From Actinomycetales bacterium (GTDB lineage: Bacteria; Actinomycetota; Actinomycetes; Mycobacteriales; Mycobacteriaceae), in NCBI GenBank assembly GCA_012838715.1, contig DUOR01000076.1:1-26279 (forward strand): DNA of 26,279 bases. The letters run 5' to 3'. Within the stretch, counting starts at the first letter, position 1, and every line of letters starts with the position of its first letter. Shown piece by piece: positions 14,566-23,235 of this stretch. The translations under genes and the position numbers were made by a program. The notes under the pieces were generated by a model. It was not told the DNA's origin. It ran no database searches and was given only the letters and a program-made list of their open reading frames with translations.

Positions 14566-16239
14566 ATGACGTCCCAGTTCCCGGGCCAAGGAGCGCCCCA
14601 ATACCCACGGTACGGTGGTCCGAACGCTTACCCGCAGCAGGCGGCGCCCCGCAAGAAGGGCATCCCGTCCTTCGTGTGGGTCGGCCTCGCAGTCGTTCTC
14701 GCCGCCGTGCTGGCGGGCGTCGGCATCGCCGCGTCGGGCTGGCGGCCCGGGAATTCGCCGGACATCGCCGCGATGTCCTACATCTCCGCCAACGACGCCG
14801 GCCCCGCGCCGTTCACCGAATCCGTCGCCACGGTGAAGGAGGACGAAATCGTCCAGGTCTCCCGCACCTCGATGTCGGGCGACGTCCGCGGCGGCGTGGA
14901 ACAGCTCTACGGCGGCAGCGGCAACATGGCCGTCTGCGACGTCGAAGGGCTGATCTCCAACCTGCACGCCATGCCGAATCAGCGCGCCGCATTCGCCGGC
15001 GCCCTCGGTCTCTCGCCCGGCCAGGTCGACCAGTACGTGCGCTCCCTGCAGCCGGTCGTGCTCATGCATGACACGTGGGTCACCAACCACGGCTACCGGG
15101 ATGGCCGCGCCGTGCCGTTCCAGTCCGTGCTGCAGGCCGGCACCGCCGTGCTCATCGACGCCTACGGCGTCCCCCGCGTCCAGTGCGGCTGCGGCAACCC
15201 GCTGGCGCCCCGCTGGACCGGTTACGTCGTCCCGACCTCCGGCACCCCGTGGCCCGGGTACAACCCCACCTACGTGATCAACATCTACGCGCCCGAGTAC
15301 CACAACACGACGATCAACGTCACCAACATCTACGAGGAGGGCGACGAGTACAACGTCACCTTCGAGGAGGTCGTTGAGCCCGACCGCCCGGACCTGGCCA
15401 CCACCCCCGCCGACATGGGCGTCCGCCCCGACGAGGACATGCTGAACGAGGCCGGCGTCGATCCCGCCCCCGAAGAGGAATGGAGCGGCGGCGGTTCCTC
15501 CGCCGTCGGCGAGGACGAGGACGGCGCGGCCGGCGCCACGTCCGGGGAAGTCGACGATGAGGGCACGTCCGCCGAGCGCACCGCCCGCCGCTCCAGCGGC
15601 GACGATGGCGCAGACTCCGACGAGGTCGGCGAGGACGTCGTCGACGACGCCCTCGTCTCCCTGCCGCGCACCTCGAGCTCCACGTTCGACAAGGACGAGT
15701 CGACCTTCGAAGAGGGCGCCGTCCGCCTGACGGTCCGCGGCCTCGACGAGGACGACGAGACCACGTCCGGCAAGTGCGACATCACCGTCGAAATCAAGGA
15801 TTCCCGCGACAGCGTCGTCGACGAGGACGAGGACGCCAACGTGTCGTGCCGCCAGGAGTTCACCTTCCCCGACCTCGAGGAGGGCAGCTACACCGCGCAC
15901 GTGACCGTCGAATCCCGCGACGGTGAGGGCGAGGCCACCGACTCGGTGAGCTTCAAGGTGGTCGAGGACCTCGACGAGACATCAACGTCCTCCACCCGCT
16001 CCCGCACCAGCTCCTCCACGAGCTCGCGGACCAGCTCCTCCACGAGCTCGCGGACCACCGGAAGCGAAACCTCGACGGCCGATCGGGTCACCCCGACCAG
16101 CGAGCCGAGCGCCCCGCGGACCAGCGAGACCTACGAGGCCCCGGCCGGCACGGGTGCCAATGAGCCCGCCGACGACTCCGGCACCGCCGGCGCGTCGACC
16201 TACGGCGACTCCGGTGACTCCGAGGATTACCCCGGATAG
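14566..16239 (+). CDS. DUF6777-type membrane-anchored surface protein
   Basis: 557 residues. A Gln/Pro/Gly/Tyr-rich N-terminus precedes one membrane helix (about 34-57), putting the rest outside. Residues about 75-215 match the DUF6777 pattern as I know it: GGVEQLYGGSGN, an isolated Cys124, DTWVTNHG, SVLQAGTAVLID, and VQCGCGNPL (Cys207, Cys209). An Asn-rich segment (YHNTTINVTNIY) and a very acidic linker follow. Next is an Ig-like beta domain (about 365-465) with one cysteine pair, then a Ser/Thr/Arg repeat tail. DUF6777 is of unknown function. AGGAGA lies seven bases before the ATG. The gene is single and ends in a strong terminator. The Ig-like call is from strand pattern only. Confidence 0.8.
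   Translation: MTSQFPGQGAPQYPRYGGPNAYPQQAAPRKKGIPSFVWVGLAVVLAAVLAGVGIAASGWRPGNSPDIAAMSYISANDAGPAPFTESVATVKEDEIVQVSRTSMSGDVRGGVEQLYGGSGNMAVCDVEGLISNLHAMPNQRAAFAGALGLSPGQVDQYVRSLQPVVLMHDTWVTNHGYRDGRAVPFQSVLQAGTAVLIDAYGVPRVQCGCGNPLAPRWTGYVVPTSGTPWPGYNPTYVINIYAPEYHNTTINVTNIYEEGDEYNVTFEEVVEPDRPDLATTPADMGVRPDEDMLNEAGVDPAPEEEWSGGGSSAVGEDEDGAAGATSGEVDDEGTSAERTARRSSGDDGADSDEVGEDVVDDALVSLPRTSSSTFDKDESTFEEGAVRLTVRGLDEDDETTSGKCDITVEIKDSRDSVVDEDEDANVSCRQEFTFPDLEEGSYTAHVTVESRDGEGEATDSVSFKVVEDLDETSTSSTRSRTSSSTSSRTSSSTSSRTTGSETSTADRVTPTSEPSAPRTSETYEAPAGTGANEPADDSGTAGASTYGDSGDSEDYPG
16006..16053 (+). repeat. 24-bp perfect tandem repeat in the DUF6777 protein tail
   Basis: Two identical adjacent 24-bp units (16006-16029, 16030-16053) encode TSSSTSSR twice. 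Partial copies flank them. The repeat lies in the low-complexity C-terminal tail, where copy number can change without frameshift. Confidence 0.85.
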
Positions 16240-16255
16240 TTCCCCGGAACGGGAC

Positions 16256-16290
16256 GAAGGGGCCCGCCGCTCAATGCGGCGGGCCCCTTC
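16256..16290 (+). terminator. Terminator between DUF6777 gene and the minus-strand small gene
   Basis: A perfect 15-bp stem, GAAGGGGCCCGCCGC (16256-16270) with its complement at 16276-16290, has the loop TCAAT. Flanking bases (ACGGGACG and CGTTCCCGT) extend it imperfectly. It can serve both convergent genes. Confidence 0.85.
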
Positions 16291-16347
16291 ATCGTTCCCG
16301 TCACCGTCGGTGCCGGGTGATGCGCGTCAGTGGCCTTCGGCCGCGCG

Positions 16348-16659
16348 CTACTTCTTGTCGGCCTCGGCCTGGTCCTTCAGCTCATCCTCGACCTGGTGGA
16401 GCTCTTCCTCGAACAGTTCCTTGCGGTCCTCCATGGAGATGTTGCCGTCGATCTGCGCGAAGTTGGCGCCGTAGCGCTGGGAGAGGAACATGTCGCAGGC
16501 GGCGGACAGCTGCTTGGAGTCGTAGAAGTTCAGGAGGAGAATCTTGTTGTCGTTCTCGTCCACGAGCTTGAGGCGCAGGTGGCCCTCGATGTCCACGAGT
16601 TCGGCGTAGACCTTCACGCCGTCGACATCGGTGAACGCGGGCTTCTTGGAGCTGGGCAT
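16348..16659 (-). CDS. Small conserved protein, paralog A of a divergent pair
   Basis: 103 residues, no signal peptide, acidic, with a charged helical C-terminus (FEEELHQVEDELKDQAEADKK). I do not recognise the family. It is clearly related to the gene at 17386-17670: both begin with KP-x-FTDV-x-GVK, then share DE, IL, N, YD-x-K, ACD and a following L and F in the same order. ATG 16659 is preferred over ATG 16665: GGAAAGGA abuts the earlier codon but lies six bases before the later one, and the paralog starts at the same place. It looks like a soluble cytoplasmic protein of one small alpha/beta domain. The fixed ACD and YD positions suggest a binding site or core, which is inference. Confidence 0.8.
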   Translation of the reverse strand: MPSSKKPAFTDVDGVKVYAELVDIEGHLRLKLVDENDNKILLLNFYDSKQLSAACDMFLSQRYGANFAQIDGNISMEDRKELFEEELHQVEDELKDQAEADKK

Positions 16660-16680
16660 GGGCATTCCTTTCCGTGGGTA

Positions 16681-16700
16681 CTTTCGCGATGGTGCGAAAG
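16681..16700. promoter_or_regulatory. Inverted repeat in the leader of small gene A
   Basis: CTTTCGC (16681-16687) and GCGAAAG (16694-16700) are perfect 7-bp arms around GATGGT, 22 bases before the start codon. It may be an operator or a leader hairpin near the ribosome site. Confidence 0.45.
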
Positions 16701-16768
16701 CGCCGCGGGCCGCGGCGGCGACCCGGCCGGGCGCCGTCTCCGGTGCGGCACATCCGTTTTGCGGGACG

Positions 16769-16797
16769 CACCATTCTCAACCCCAACATTAATGGTG
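16769..16797. promoter_or_regulatory. Long-spaced inverted repeat upstream of small gene A
   Basis: CACCATT (16769-16775) and AATGGTG (16791-16797) are perfect 7-bp arms 15 bp apart. The right arm overlaps the palindrome CATTAATG (16787-16794). On the minus strand a TTGAGA lies between the arms, so this may be a promoter with a flanking operator. The rest of 16798-16976 shows nothing I can name. Confidence 0.35.
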
Positions 16798-16967
16798 TTC
16801 GGCAAGCGGCGGCCGGGTGATTTTTCCAGCATCCGGGGCGGGGCGCGAAAAGTGGATTTGAGCTGGTTGAACACCGATTTCCTCGTCCCGTCGGACGGAT
16901 GGGTTCCCCCGAACGGGTGCGCGGCGGGGGATGGGCGCAGTCGCCGTCGTCGCCCGGGCCGTCCCCG

Positions 16968-17013
16968 AAAAAAGTCCGGGCCCGCCACCTGCGGTGAAAT
17001 CGGGTGGCGGGCC
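16968..17013 (-). terminator. Rho-independent terminator of tRNA-Arg
   Basis: On the minus strand, eight bases past the tRNA 3' end, an 11-bp perfect stem (16979-16989 with 17003-17013) has a 13-base loop. A run of six T follows (16968-16973 read on the minus strand). Confidence 0.85.
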
Positions 17014-17020
17014 GTGCTCG

Positions 17021-17093
17021 TGCCCCAGGCAGGAATCGAACCTGCGACACCGGCTTTAGGAGAGCCGTGCTCTATCCACTGAGCTACTGGGGC
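17021..17093 (-). tRNA. tRNA-Arg, anticodon CCU
   Basis: 73 bases read on the minus strand. The acceptor arms GCCCCAG and CTGGGGC pair fully with discriminator A. The D arm is in GTAGCTCAGTGGATAGAGC. The anticodon stem CGGCT/AGCCG holds the loop CTCCTAA, giving anticodon CCU (AGG codons). The T arm contains GGTTCGAATCC. CCA is not encoded. AGG is a rare codon in such GC-rich genomes. It is a single gene, not in a tRNA cluster, with its own terminator, and I see no integrase or attachment-site duplication beside it. Confidence 0.96.
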
Positions 17094-17385
17094 GGGTCGT
17101 CGTGCGGCGGGGCGGGCGTTGCCGTGCGGGGTCGCTGCGCCCGTCGGCACGCGGCGGCGCCGGCCGCGGACCACACAACTTTAGCGCACGGCCGGGCGGC
17201 TCCGGAAAAAGTTCGGAAAAGCCCCTGGAGAACGGTGTTTGCGCATGTCAGTTAATGATGATGATCTCAATTCGCCCCCGAGGCCCTTTCCGCCGGGCCC
17301 CATGTTCCAGGGGTCGCTACCATGGGGATGTCTGCCCCCGCGAGCAAGCGCGGCGGGCGCCCGAATTGAAGCGAGGATTTGGATC
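17094..17385. other. Region between tRNA-Arg and small gene B
   Basis: 292 bp without a convincing gene. It contains the 13-base word AGTTAATGATGAT (17250-17262) that also forms most of the palindrome at 9578-9595. A -10-like TACCAT lies at 17318-17323. A 13-codon reading frame (17328-17369) ends 16 bases before small gene B, but nothing shows it is translated. The minus-strand TAAAGT near 17170 could be a tRNA promoter element. Confidence 0.4.
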
Positions 17386-17670
17386 ATGGCGCTCAAGCCC
17401 ACTTTCACGGACGTCAATGGCGTGAAGATCATCTGCCAGGTCACCAGTGATGCGGAGTCGCCGCACCTCGTCGTGTCGCGTCTCGATGAGGACGGGTCGA
17501 TGCACCCGATCCTGGAGATGAACAACTACGACGCGAAGTACATGCTCAACGCGTGCGACATCTACCTGAAGCAGGCGTGGGCCAACCGTTTCACCGGTTC
17601 GCTGTCGGGCCTGAGCCCCGACGAGATGAAGGACACCTTCGGCTACGAGGGTGACCCGAGCTCCCACTAG
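17386..17670 (+). CDS. Small conserved protein, paralog B of a divergent pair
   Basis: 94 residues, soluble, no signal peptide. It is a paralog of the gene at 16348-16659. The shared skeleton is KP-x-FTDV-x-GVK at the start, then HL, DE, IL, N-x-YD-x-K, and NACD/AACD followed by L, Q and F. This copy lacks the long acidic helix of the other and ends SPDEMKDTFGYEGDPSSH. The ATG has GAGGATTTGG upstream, a moderate ribosome site, and the paralog confirms the start. The two genes point away from each other with tRNA-Arg between them, which suggests an old duplication with inversion. Function unknown; the family is not one I recognise. Confidence 0.82.
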   Translation: MALKPTFTDVNGVKIICQVTSDAESPHLVVSRLDEDGSMHPILEMNNYDAKYMLNACDIYLKQAWANRFTGSLSGLSPDEMKDTFGYEGDPSSH

Positions 17671-17741
17671 TCCTCCCCGGACATCCCCGGGGATGCGTCC
17701 GGGCCGTTGCGGCGGCCCGCGGAGCGCACCGCGGGGGAGCG

Positions 17742-17747
17742 TATTCT
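17742..17747 (+). promoter_or_regulatory. -10 element of the cobF gene
   Basis: TATTCT ends seven bases before the ATG at 17755, which lacks a Shine-Dalgarno sequence. This is again the spacing of a leaderless transcript. Confidence 0.5.
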
Positions 17748-17754
17748 TCCTGGA

Positions 17755-18564
17755 ATGACGGGAAACTTGGGGTCCGCGGGTGATTCGGCCCCGCGGGGCA
17801 TTGGCATTGCACGCCACGTTGACTTGATCGGCATTGGCGCCGGCAGTCCAGCGCATGTGACGTTGGAGGCCGTCGCCGCTCTCGCCGACGTCGACGTGGT
17901 TTTCGCTTTGGACAAGGGCGACGCGAAGGCGGACCTCCTCGACGCCCGCCGCGCGATCCTCGACGCCCATGCGCCGCACGTGGAGTTGGTCGTCGTGCCG
18001 GATCCGCCGCGCGACCGCACGCCGTCCGACTACGGGGGAGTGGTCCGCGACTGGCACCAGGCGCGCGCGGAGTTGCTTGCCGACGCCATGGTGCGGCATC
18101 TGGGCGGCTCCCGCCGCGGGGCGTTCCTGGTGTGGGGCGACCCTTCGCTGTACGACTCGACGCTGCGCATCCTGGAGCGGATCCGGGACCTGGGCGTGGA
18201 GTTCACGGTCCGCGTCATCCCGGGCATCACGGCCGTCCAGGCGTTGACCGCGGCGCACGGGGTGACCCTGAACCGCATCGGGCATCCGGTGCTGGTGACC
18301 ACCGGCCGGAAGCTGGGGGAGCGGCCGGAGGGCACGGACGCCGTCGTCATGCTCGACGGCGCGGCCGCTTGGAATGAGCACGGCCGCGCCGACGAGGAAA
18401 TCCTGTGGGGCGCCTACCTGGGCACCCCGATGGAGGTCCTGCGCCGCGGCCGGGTCGCCGACATCGGAGCCGAGCTCGAGGAGCTGAAGAAGGAACTTCG
18501 GGCGAAGCATGGCTGGATCATGGACATCTACCTGCTCCGCCCCGCCGGCACGACCGGGATGTAG
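17755..18564 (+). CDS. cobF: Precorrin-6A synthase (deacetylating)-like SAM methyltransferase
   Basis: 269 residues of the tetrapyrrole (corrin/porphyrin) methylase family. The N-terminal glycine-rich loop VDLIGIGAGSPAHVTLEAV binds S-adenosylmethionine. PDPPRDRTPSDY, FLVWGDPSLYDSTLRIL, VIPGITAVQALTAAHG and the C-terminal KHGWIMDIYLLRP match CobF as I know it. CobF methylates C1 of precorrin-5 and removes acetate in aerobic cobalamin synthesis. No other cob gene is in the window, and corynebacteria often keep only scattered cob genes, so its present role is open. ATG 17755 is used because the -10 is directly upstream; reading back to 17707 adds only non-conserved residues. Confidence 0.87.
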   Translation: MTGNLGSAGDSAPRGIGIARHVDLIGIGAGSPAHVTLEAVAALADVDVVFALDKGDAKADLLDARRAILDAHAPHVELVVVPDPPRDRTPSDYGGVVRDWHQARAELLADAMVRHLGGSRRGAFLVWGDPSLYDSTLRILERIRDLGVEFTVRVIPGITAVQALTAAHGVTLNRIGHPVLVTTGRKLGERPEGTDAVVMLDGAAAWNEHGRADEEILWGAYLGTPMEVLRRGRVADIGAELEELKKELRAKHGWIMDIYLLRPAGTTGM

Positions 18565-18610
18565 GGGGGGGAGCTCGCCGGAAACCCGGGTCTCGCCCCG
18601 TCCCGGTCCG

Positions 18611-18646
18611 GGCCGCTGCCCGAACCGCGGCCGCTGCGCGAACCGG
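18611..18646. repeat. 18-bp tandem duplication between cobF and glpK
   Basis: Units at 18611-18628 and 18629-18646 differ at two positions and share GGCCGCTGC and CGAACCG. They lie just beyond the glpK stop in the convergent gap, where I see no clear terminator. Confidence 0.7.
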
Positions 18647-18650
18647 GGCC

Positions 18651-20231
<1,581 letters not shown>

Positions 20232-20243
20232 CGCGCGACCCCG

Positions 20244-20690
20244 CTACTGCTTGTCGACGGGCCGCTCCTGGCCCTGGTGGCCGGGATACGGTCGCGGCGC
20301 AATCGGCTCCCGGCCCAGGTACTCCCAGATCCAGCGGTCGACGACCTGCTTGGCGGTGTCGGCCGCGTCGGCGACCGTCACCTCGGTCAGGGTGGGGTCG
20401 TCCACCTCGATGACGCGCTGCGGGTCACCGGCGGTGTGGATGACCACCTCCGCCTGATCGTCGCCCACGAGGGTGACGGTGACCTCGGCGACGAGGTCGA
20501 TGTTGGTCTGCTCGGCCACGGCCCAGCGGTAGGCGCGATCCTCGGCCCAGTCCTTGGCGGCGTCCTCGAAGTACTCCGGGTACACGCCGCGCCCGTGGGC
20601 CTTCGTCAACGCCGGGGTGTCGTCGACGCGGTCATCGTTGCGCAGCGGACGCAGGTGAAAACGGCCCGCGTTGAGTTCCATCGGTTCCAT
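20244..20690 (-). CDS. Conserved hypothetical protein upstream of glpK
   Basis: 148 residues, no signal or membrane segment. It begins MEPMELNAGRFHLRPLRNDD, which resembles the opening of GNAT acetyltransferases (FxLRPLRxxD), but the rest is too short and lacks their acyl-CoA loop. The middle is rich in beta-type sequence (VAEVTVTLVGDDQAEVVIHT). The C-terminal part has a conserved-looking helix, QVVDRWIWEYLGREPI. ATG 20690 has AGGAGG seven bases upstream. It follows the accBC terminator and precedes glpK by 12 bp, probably as an operon. A -10-like TATTCT lies at 20763-20768. Function unknown. Confidence 0.75.
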   Translation of the reverse strand: MEPMELNAGRFHLRPLRNDDRVDDTPALTKAHGRGVYPEYFEDAAKDWAEDRAYRWAVAEQTNIDLVAEVTVTLVGDDQAEVVIHTAGDPQRVIEVDDPTLTEVTVADAADTAKQVVDRWIWEYLGREPIAPRPYPGHQGQERPVDKQ

Positions 20691-20762
20691 CGGGGTACCT
20701 CCTCGGACGGTTCCGGCCAACGCCCCTGCGCCGACCGACGGCGGATGATTCCGCCTCTCCCA

Positions 20763-20768
20763 AGAATA
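20763..20768 (-). promoter_or_regulatory. Possible -10 of the small gene-glpK operon
   Basis: TATTCT on the minus strand gives a predicted leader of about 66 bases. No -35 is evident. The same hexamer serves cobF. Confidence 0.35.
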
Positions 20769-20907
20769 TCCAGAGACCGCGCCCGACGGGGCGAGGTCGC
20801 CGGACCCCGCGCCGGGCTTTCACCGCCGAGTCCGTTCGCCGCCGAGTCCGCCGCCGCGGCGCACCGTCGCCGCGGTACCGGTCCGCCGCGGCGCCCCCTG
20901 AACCAAC

Positions 20908-20948
20908 GACGGCGCCCCGCCGCAGCAGAGCTGCAGCGGGGCGCCGTC
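20908..20948 (-). terminator. Terminator of accBC
   Basis: A perfect 13-bp stem (20908-20920 with 20936-20948) continues after one mismatch into GCAG/CTGC around a five-base loop. It begins 15 bases after the accBC stop on the minus strand. Confidence 0.8.
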
Positions 20949-20963
20949 GGAAAGCGGGGGAAA

Positions 20964-22745
20964 TTACTTGATTTCCATGAGGACGTCGCCCTTGCCGACG
21001 CCCGCACCCTCCTCGGCCGCCAGGCCGGTGACGGTGCCGGCCTTGTGGGCCTTGACCGGGTTCTCCATCTTCATGGCCTCGAGCACGACGACGGTGTCGC
21101 CCTCGGCGACCTCGGCGCCCTCCTCGACGGCGACCTTGATGACGGTGCCCTGCATCGGGGCGACCACGGCGTCACCGGAGGCGGCCTTCTTGGCGCCACC
21201 GGCACGCTTCTTCTTGGCCTTCTTGCGGGCGCCACCGGCGCCGCCACCCAGGGCCAGGTCGCCCGGCAGGGCAACCTCGACGCGGCGGCCGTCAATCTCG
21301 ACGACGACCTTCTGGGACGGAACCTGCTCGTCCTCGTCGGCGGCCTCGGCGTCATCGACGTAGGCCGGGATCGGGTTGTCCCACTCCTCCTCGATCCACT
21401 TGGTGTAGACGTCGAACTTCTCGTCGTCGCCGACGAACGCCGGGTTCTCGACGATGTGGGCGTGGAACGGGATGACCGTGGCCATGCCCTCGACCTTGTA
21501 CTCCGCCAGGGCGCGGGCCGAACGGCGCAGCGCCTCCTCGCGGGTCTCGCCCCAGACGATCAGCTTCGCGAGCATGGAGTCGAACTGGCCCGAGATGGTG
21601 TCGCCCTCGCGGATGCCGGTGTCCATGCGGACGCCCGGGCCCGACGGCTCGACGTACTTGGTGATGGTGCCGATGTTCGGCATGAAGTTCGAGCCGGCGT
21701 CCTCGCCGTTGATGCGGAACTCGAAGGCGTGGCCGTGCGGCTCCGGATCCTCGGTGAAGCGCAGCTTCTCGCCGTTGGCGATGTTGAACTGCTCGCGGAC
21801 CAGGTCCAGGCCGGTGGTCTCCTCGGTGACCGGGTGCTCGACCTGCAGTCGGGTGTTGACCTCCAGGAAGGAGATGAGGCCGTCCGCGCCGACCAGGTAC
21901 TCGACGGTACCGGCGCCGTAGTAGCCGGCCTCCTTGCAGATGGCCTTGGCGGAGTCGTGGATCTGCTTGCGCTGGTCGTCGGTCAGGTAGGGGGCCGGGG
22001 CCTCCTCGACGAGCTTCTGGAAGCGGCGCTGCAGGGAGCAGTCGCGGGTGCCGGCGACGATGACGTTGCCGTGCTGGTCGGCGAGGACCTGGGCCTCGAC
22101 GTGGCGGGCCTTGTCGAGGTAACGCTCGACGAAGCACTCGCCGCGGCCGAAGGCGGCGGTGGCCTCACGGGTGGCGGACTCGTACAGGTCCGCGACCTCC
22201 TCCATCTTGTAGGCGACCTTCATGCCGCGGCCGCCACCACCGAAGGCGGCCTTGATGGCGATGGGCAGGCCGTGCTTCTCGGCGAAGGCGACGACCTCGT
22301 CGGCGTCCTTGACCGGGTCCTTGGTGCCCGGGACCATCGGCGCGTTGGCGCGCTCGGCGATGTGGCGGGCGGTGACCTTGTCGCCCAGGTCGGCGATGGC
22401 CGACGGCGGCGGGCCGATCCAGATCAGGCCGGCGTCGATGACGGCCTGCGCGAAGTCGGCGTTCTCGGCGAGGAAGCCGTAGCCCGGGTGGATGGCGTTG
22501 GCGCCCGACTTGGCGGCGGCGTCGAGGATCTTCTCGATGACGAGGTACGACTCGGCGGACGTCGTGCCGCCCAGGGCGAAGGCCTCGTCGGCCATCGTCA
22601 CGAAGGGGGCGTTGGCATCCGGGTCGGCGTAAACGGCGACCGACGGAATGCCGGCGTCCTTGGCGGCGCGAATGACGCGAACGGCAATCTCACCGCGGTT
22701 GGCGATGAGAATCTTCGTGATCTTCTCGGTGGTCTGCTCGGACAC
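20964..22745 (-). CDS. accBC: Acyl-CoA carboxylase alpha chain (biotin carboxylase + biotin carrier)
   Basis: 593 residues. The biotin carboxylase domain starts at once ([20 protein letters not shown]). The ATP-grasp loop [13 protein letters not shown] and the catalytic region [14 protein letters not shown] follow. A Lys/Ala-rich linker ([18 protein letters not shown]) leads to the biotinyl domain, with Lys559 in EAMKMENPV. With AccD beta chains it carboxylates acetyl-, propionyl- and long acyl-CoA for fatty and mycolic acid synthesis. GTG 22745 has AGGAGGG upstream, and the length then agrees with the C. glutamicum protein (about 591). The codons and motifs are closely corynebacterial. No accD gene lies in the window. 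Confidence 0.96.
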   Translation of the reverse strand: MSEQTTEKITKILIANRGEIAVRVIRAAKDAGIPSVAVYADPDANAPFVTMADEAFALGGTTSAESYLVIEKILDAAAKSGANAIHPGYGFLAENADFAQAVIDAGLIWIGPPPSAIADLGDKVTARHIAERANAPMVPGTKDPVKDADEVVAFAEKHGLPIAIKAAFGGGGRGMKVAYKMEEVADLYESATREATAAFGRGECFVERYLDKARHVEAQVLADQHGNVIVAGTRDCSLQRRFQKLVEEAPAPYLTDDQRKQIHDSAKAICKEAGYYGAGTVEYLVGADGLISFLEVNTRLQVEHPVTEETTGLDLVREQFNIANGEKLRFTEDPEPHGHAFEFRINGEDAGSNFMPNIGTITKYVEPSGPGVRMDTGIREGDTISGQFDSMLAKLIVWGETREEALRRSARALAEYKVEGMATVIPFHAHIVENPAFVGDDEKFDVYTKWIEEEWDNPIPAYVDDAEAADEDEQVPSQKVVVEIDGRRVEVALPGDLALGGGAGGARKKAKKKRAGGAKKAASGDAVVAPMQGTVIKVAVEEGAEVAEGDTVVVLEAMKMENPVKAHKAGTVTGLAAEEGAGVGKGDVLMEIK

Positions 22746-23235
22746 GAAACCCTCCTGTTTTCGTGGGACACCGGTCGGCTTTTCCGGCCGGCGCATGGGG
22801 CGACAGTCATCGGGGCTCATCGGCGCACGCCCGTCGGGCACCCGAAGGCGCTCCAAGGGCTAACACCGTGCAACCCAATGCTTCCATTCTGTCATAGGAA
22901 CGCCATCGGGCTTCTTTCGCCCCACCCGCGTTAGGGATGACCGGCGGACTTGATCGACGTTCATTTACTTTTGCGCGGGGAACCTCTTCCGTCGCGAACG
23001 GAAACCGCGCGGAACGTCCCCGGATATGCCGCCACCGCAGCAATTGACGACGCCCCGGCCATCGGGGGCCGGGGCATTGCGGTCGCTGGGCGAACGGCAG
23101 CCGAACGGGGGATTGCGGGGGATTTCCGCGGGGGTAACGAACGCGTGACGGGTGCCATCGGCACGTCGGAAAGCGACGCGGATTACCCCGGCGGGCGGCG
23201 CGATTTCAGCCCCCGCCGAACCCCGCCGGATGACG
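22746..23235. other. 490-bp gap between sseA and accBC
   Basis: No convincing gene on either strand; the open frames there are Arg/Pro/Ala-rich without family features. It holds a hairpin at 23052-23075, an AT-rich patch at 22955-22973, and a -10-like TATGAC on the minus strand near 22893-22898. The length suggests that accBC has its own promoter and control region; a fatty-acid regulator site is plausible but I cannot identify one. Confidence 0.45.
23052..23075. terminator. Hairpin downstream of sseA
   Basis: GCCCCGGCC (23052-23060) and GGCCGGGGC (23067-23075) form a perfect 9-bp stem with a six-base loop, about 160 bases after the sseA stop. A T-tract is lacking. Confidence 0.5.

Noticed and set aside
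16006..16053. Insertion-sequence or mobile-element boundary
   Set aside because: It is an in-frame low-complexity protein repeat within an intact gene.
17021..17093. tRNA-Arg as an integration site of a mobile element
   Set aside because: No integrase gene and no duplicated tRNA 3' end can be seen on either side.
17328..17369. 13-codon leader peptide before small gene B
   Set aside because: The -10-like TACCAT is only four bases upstream, too close for a leaderless start, and there is no ribosome site.
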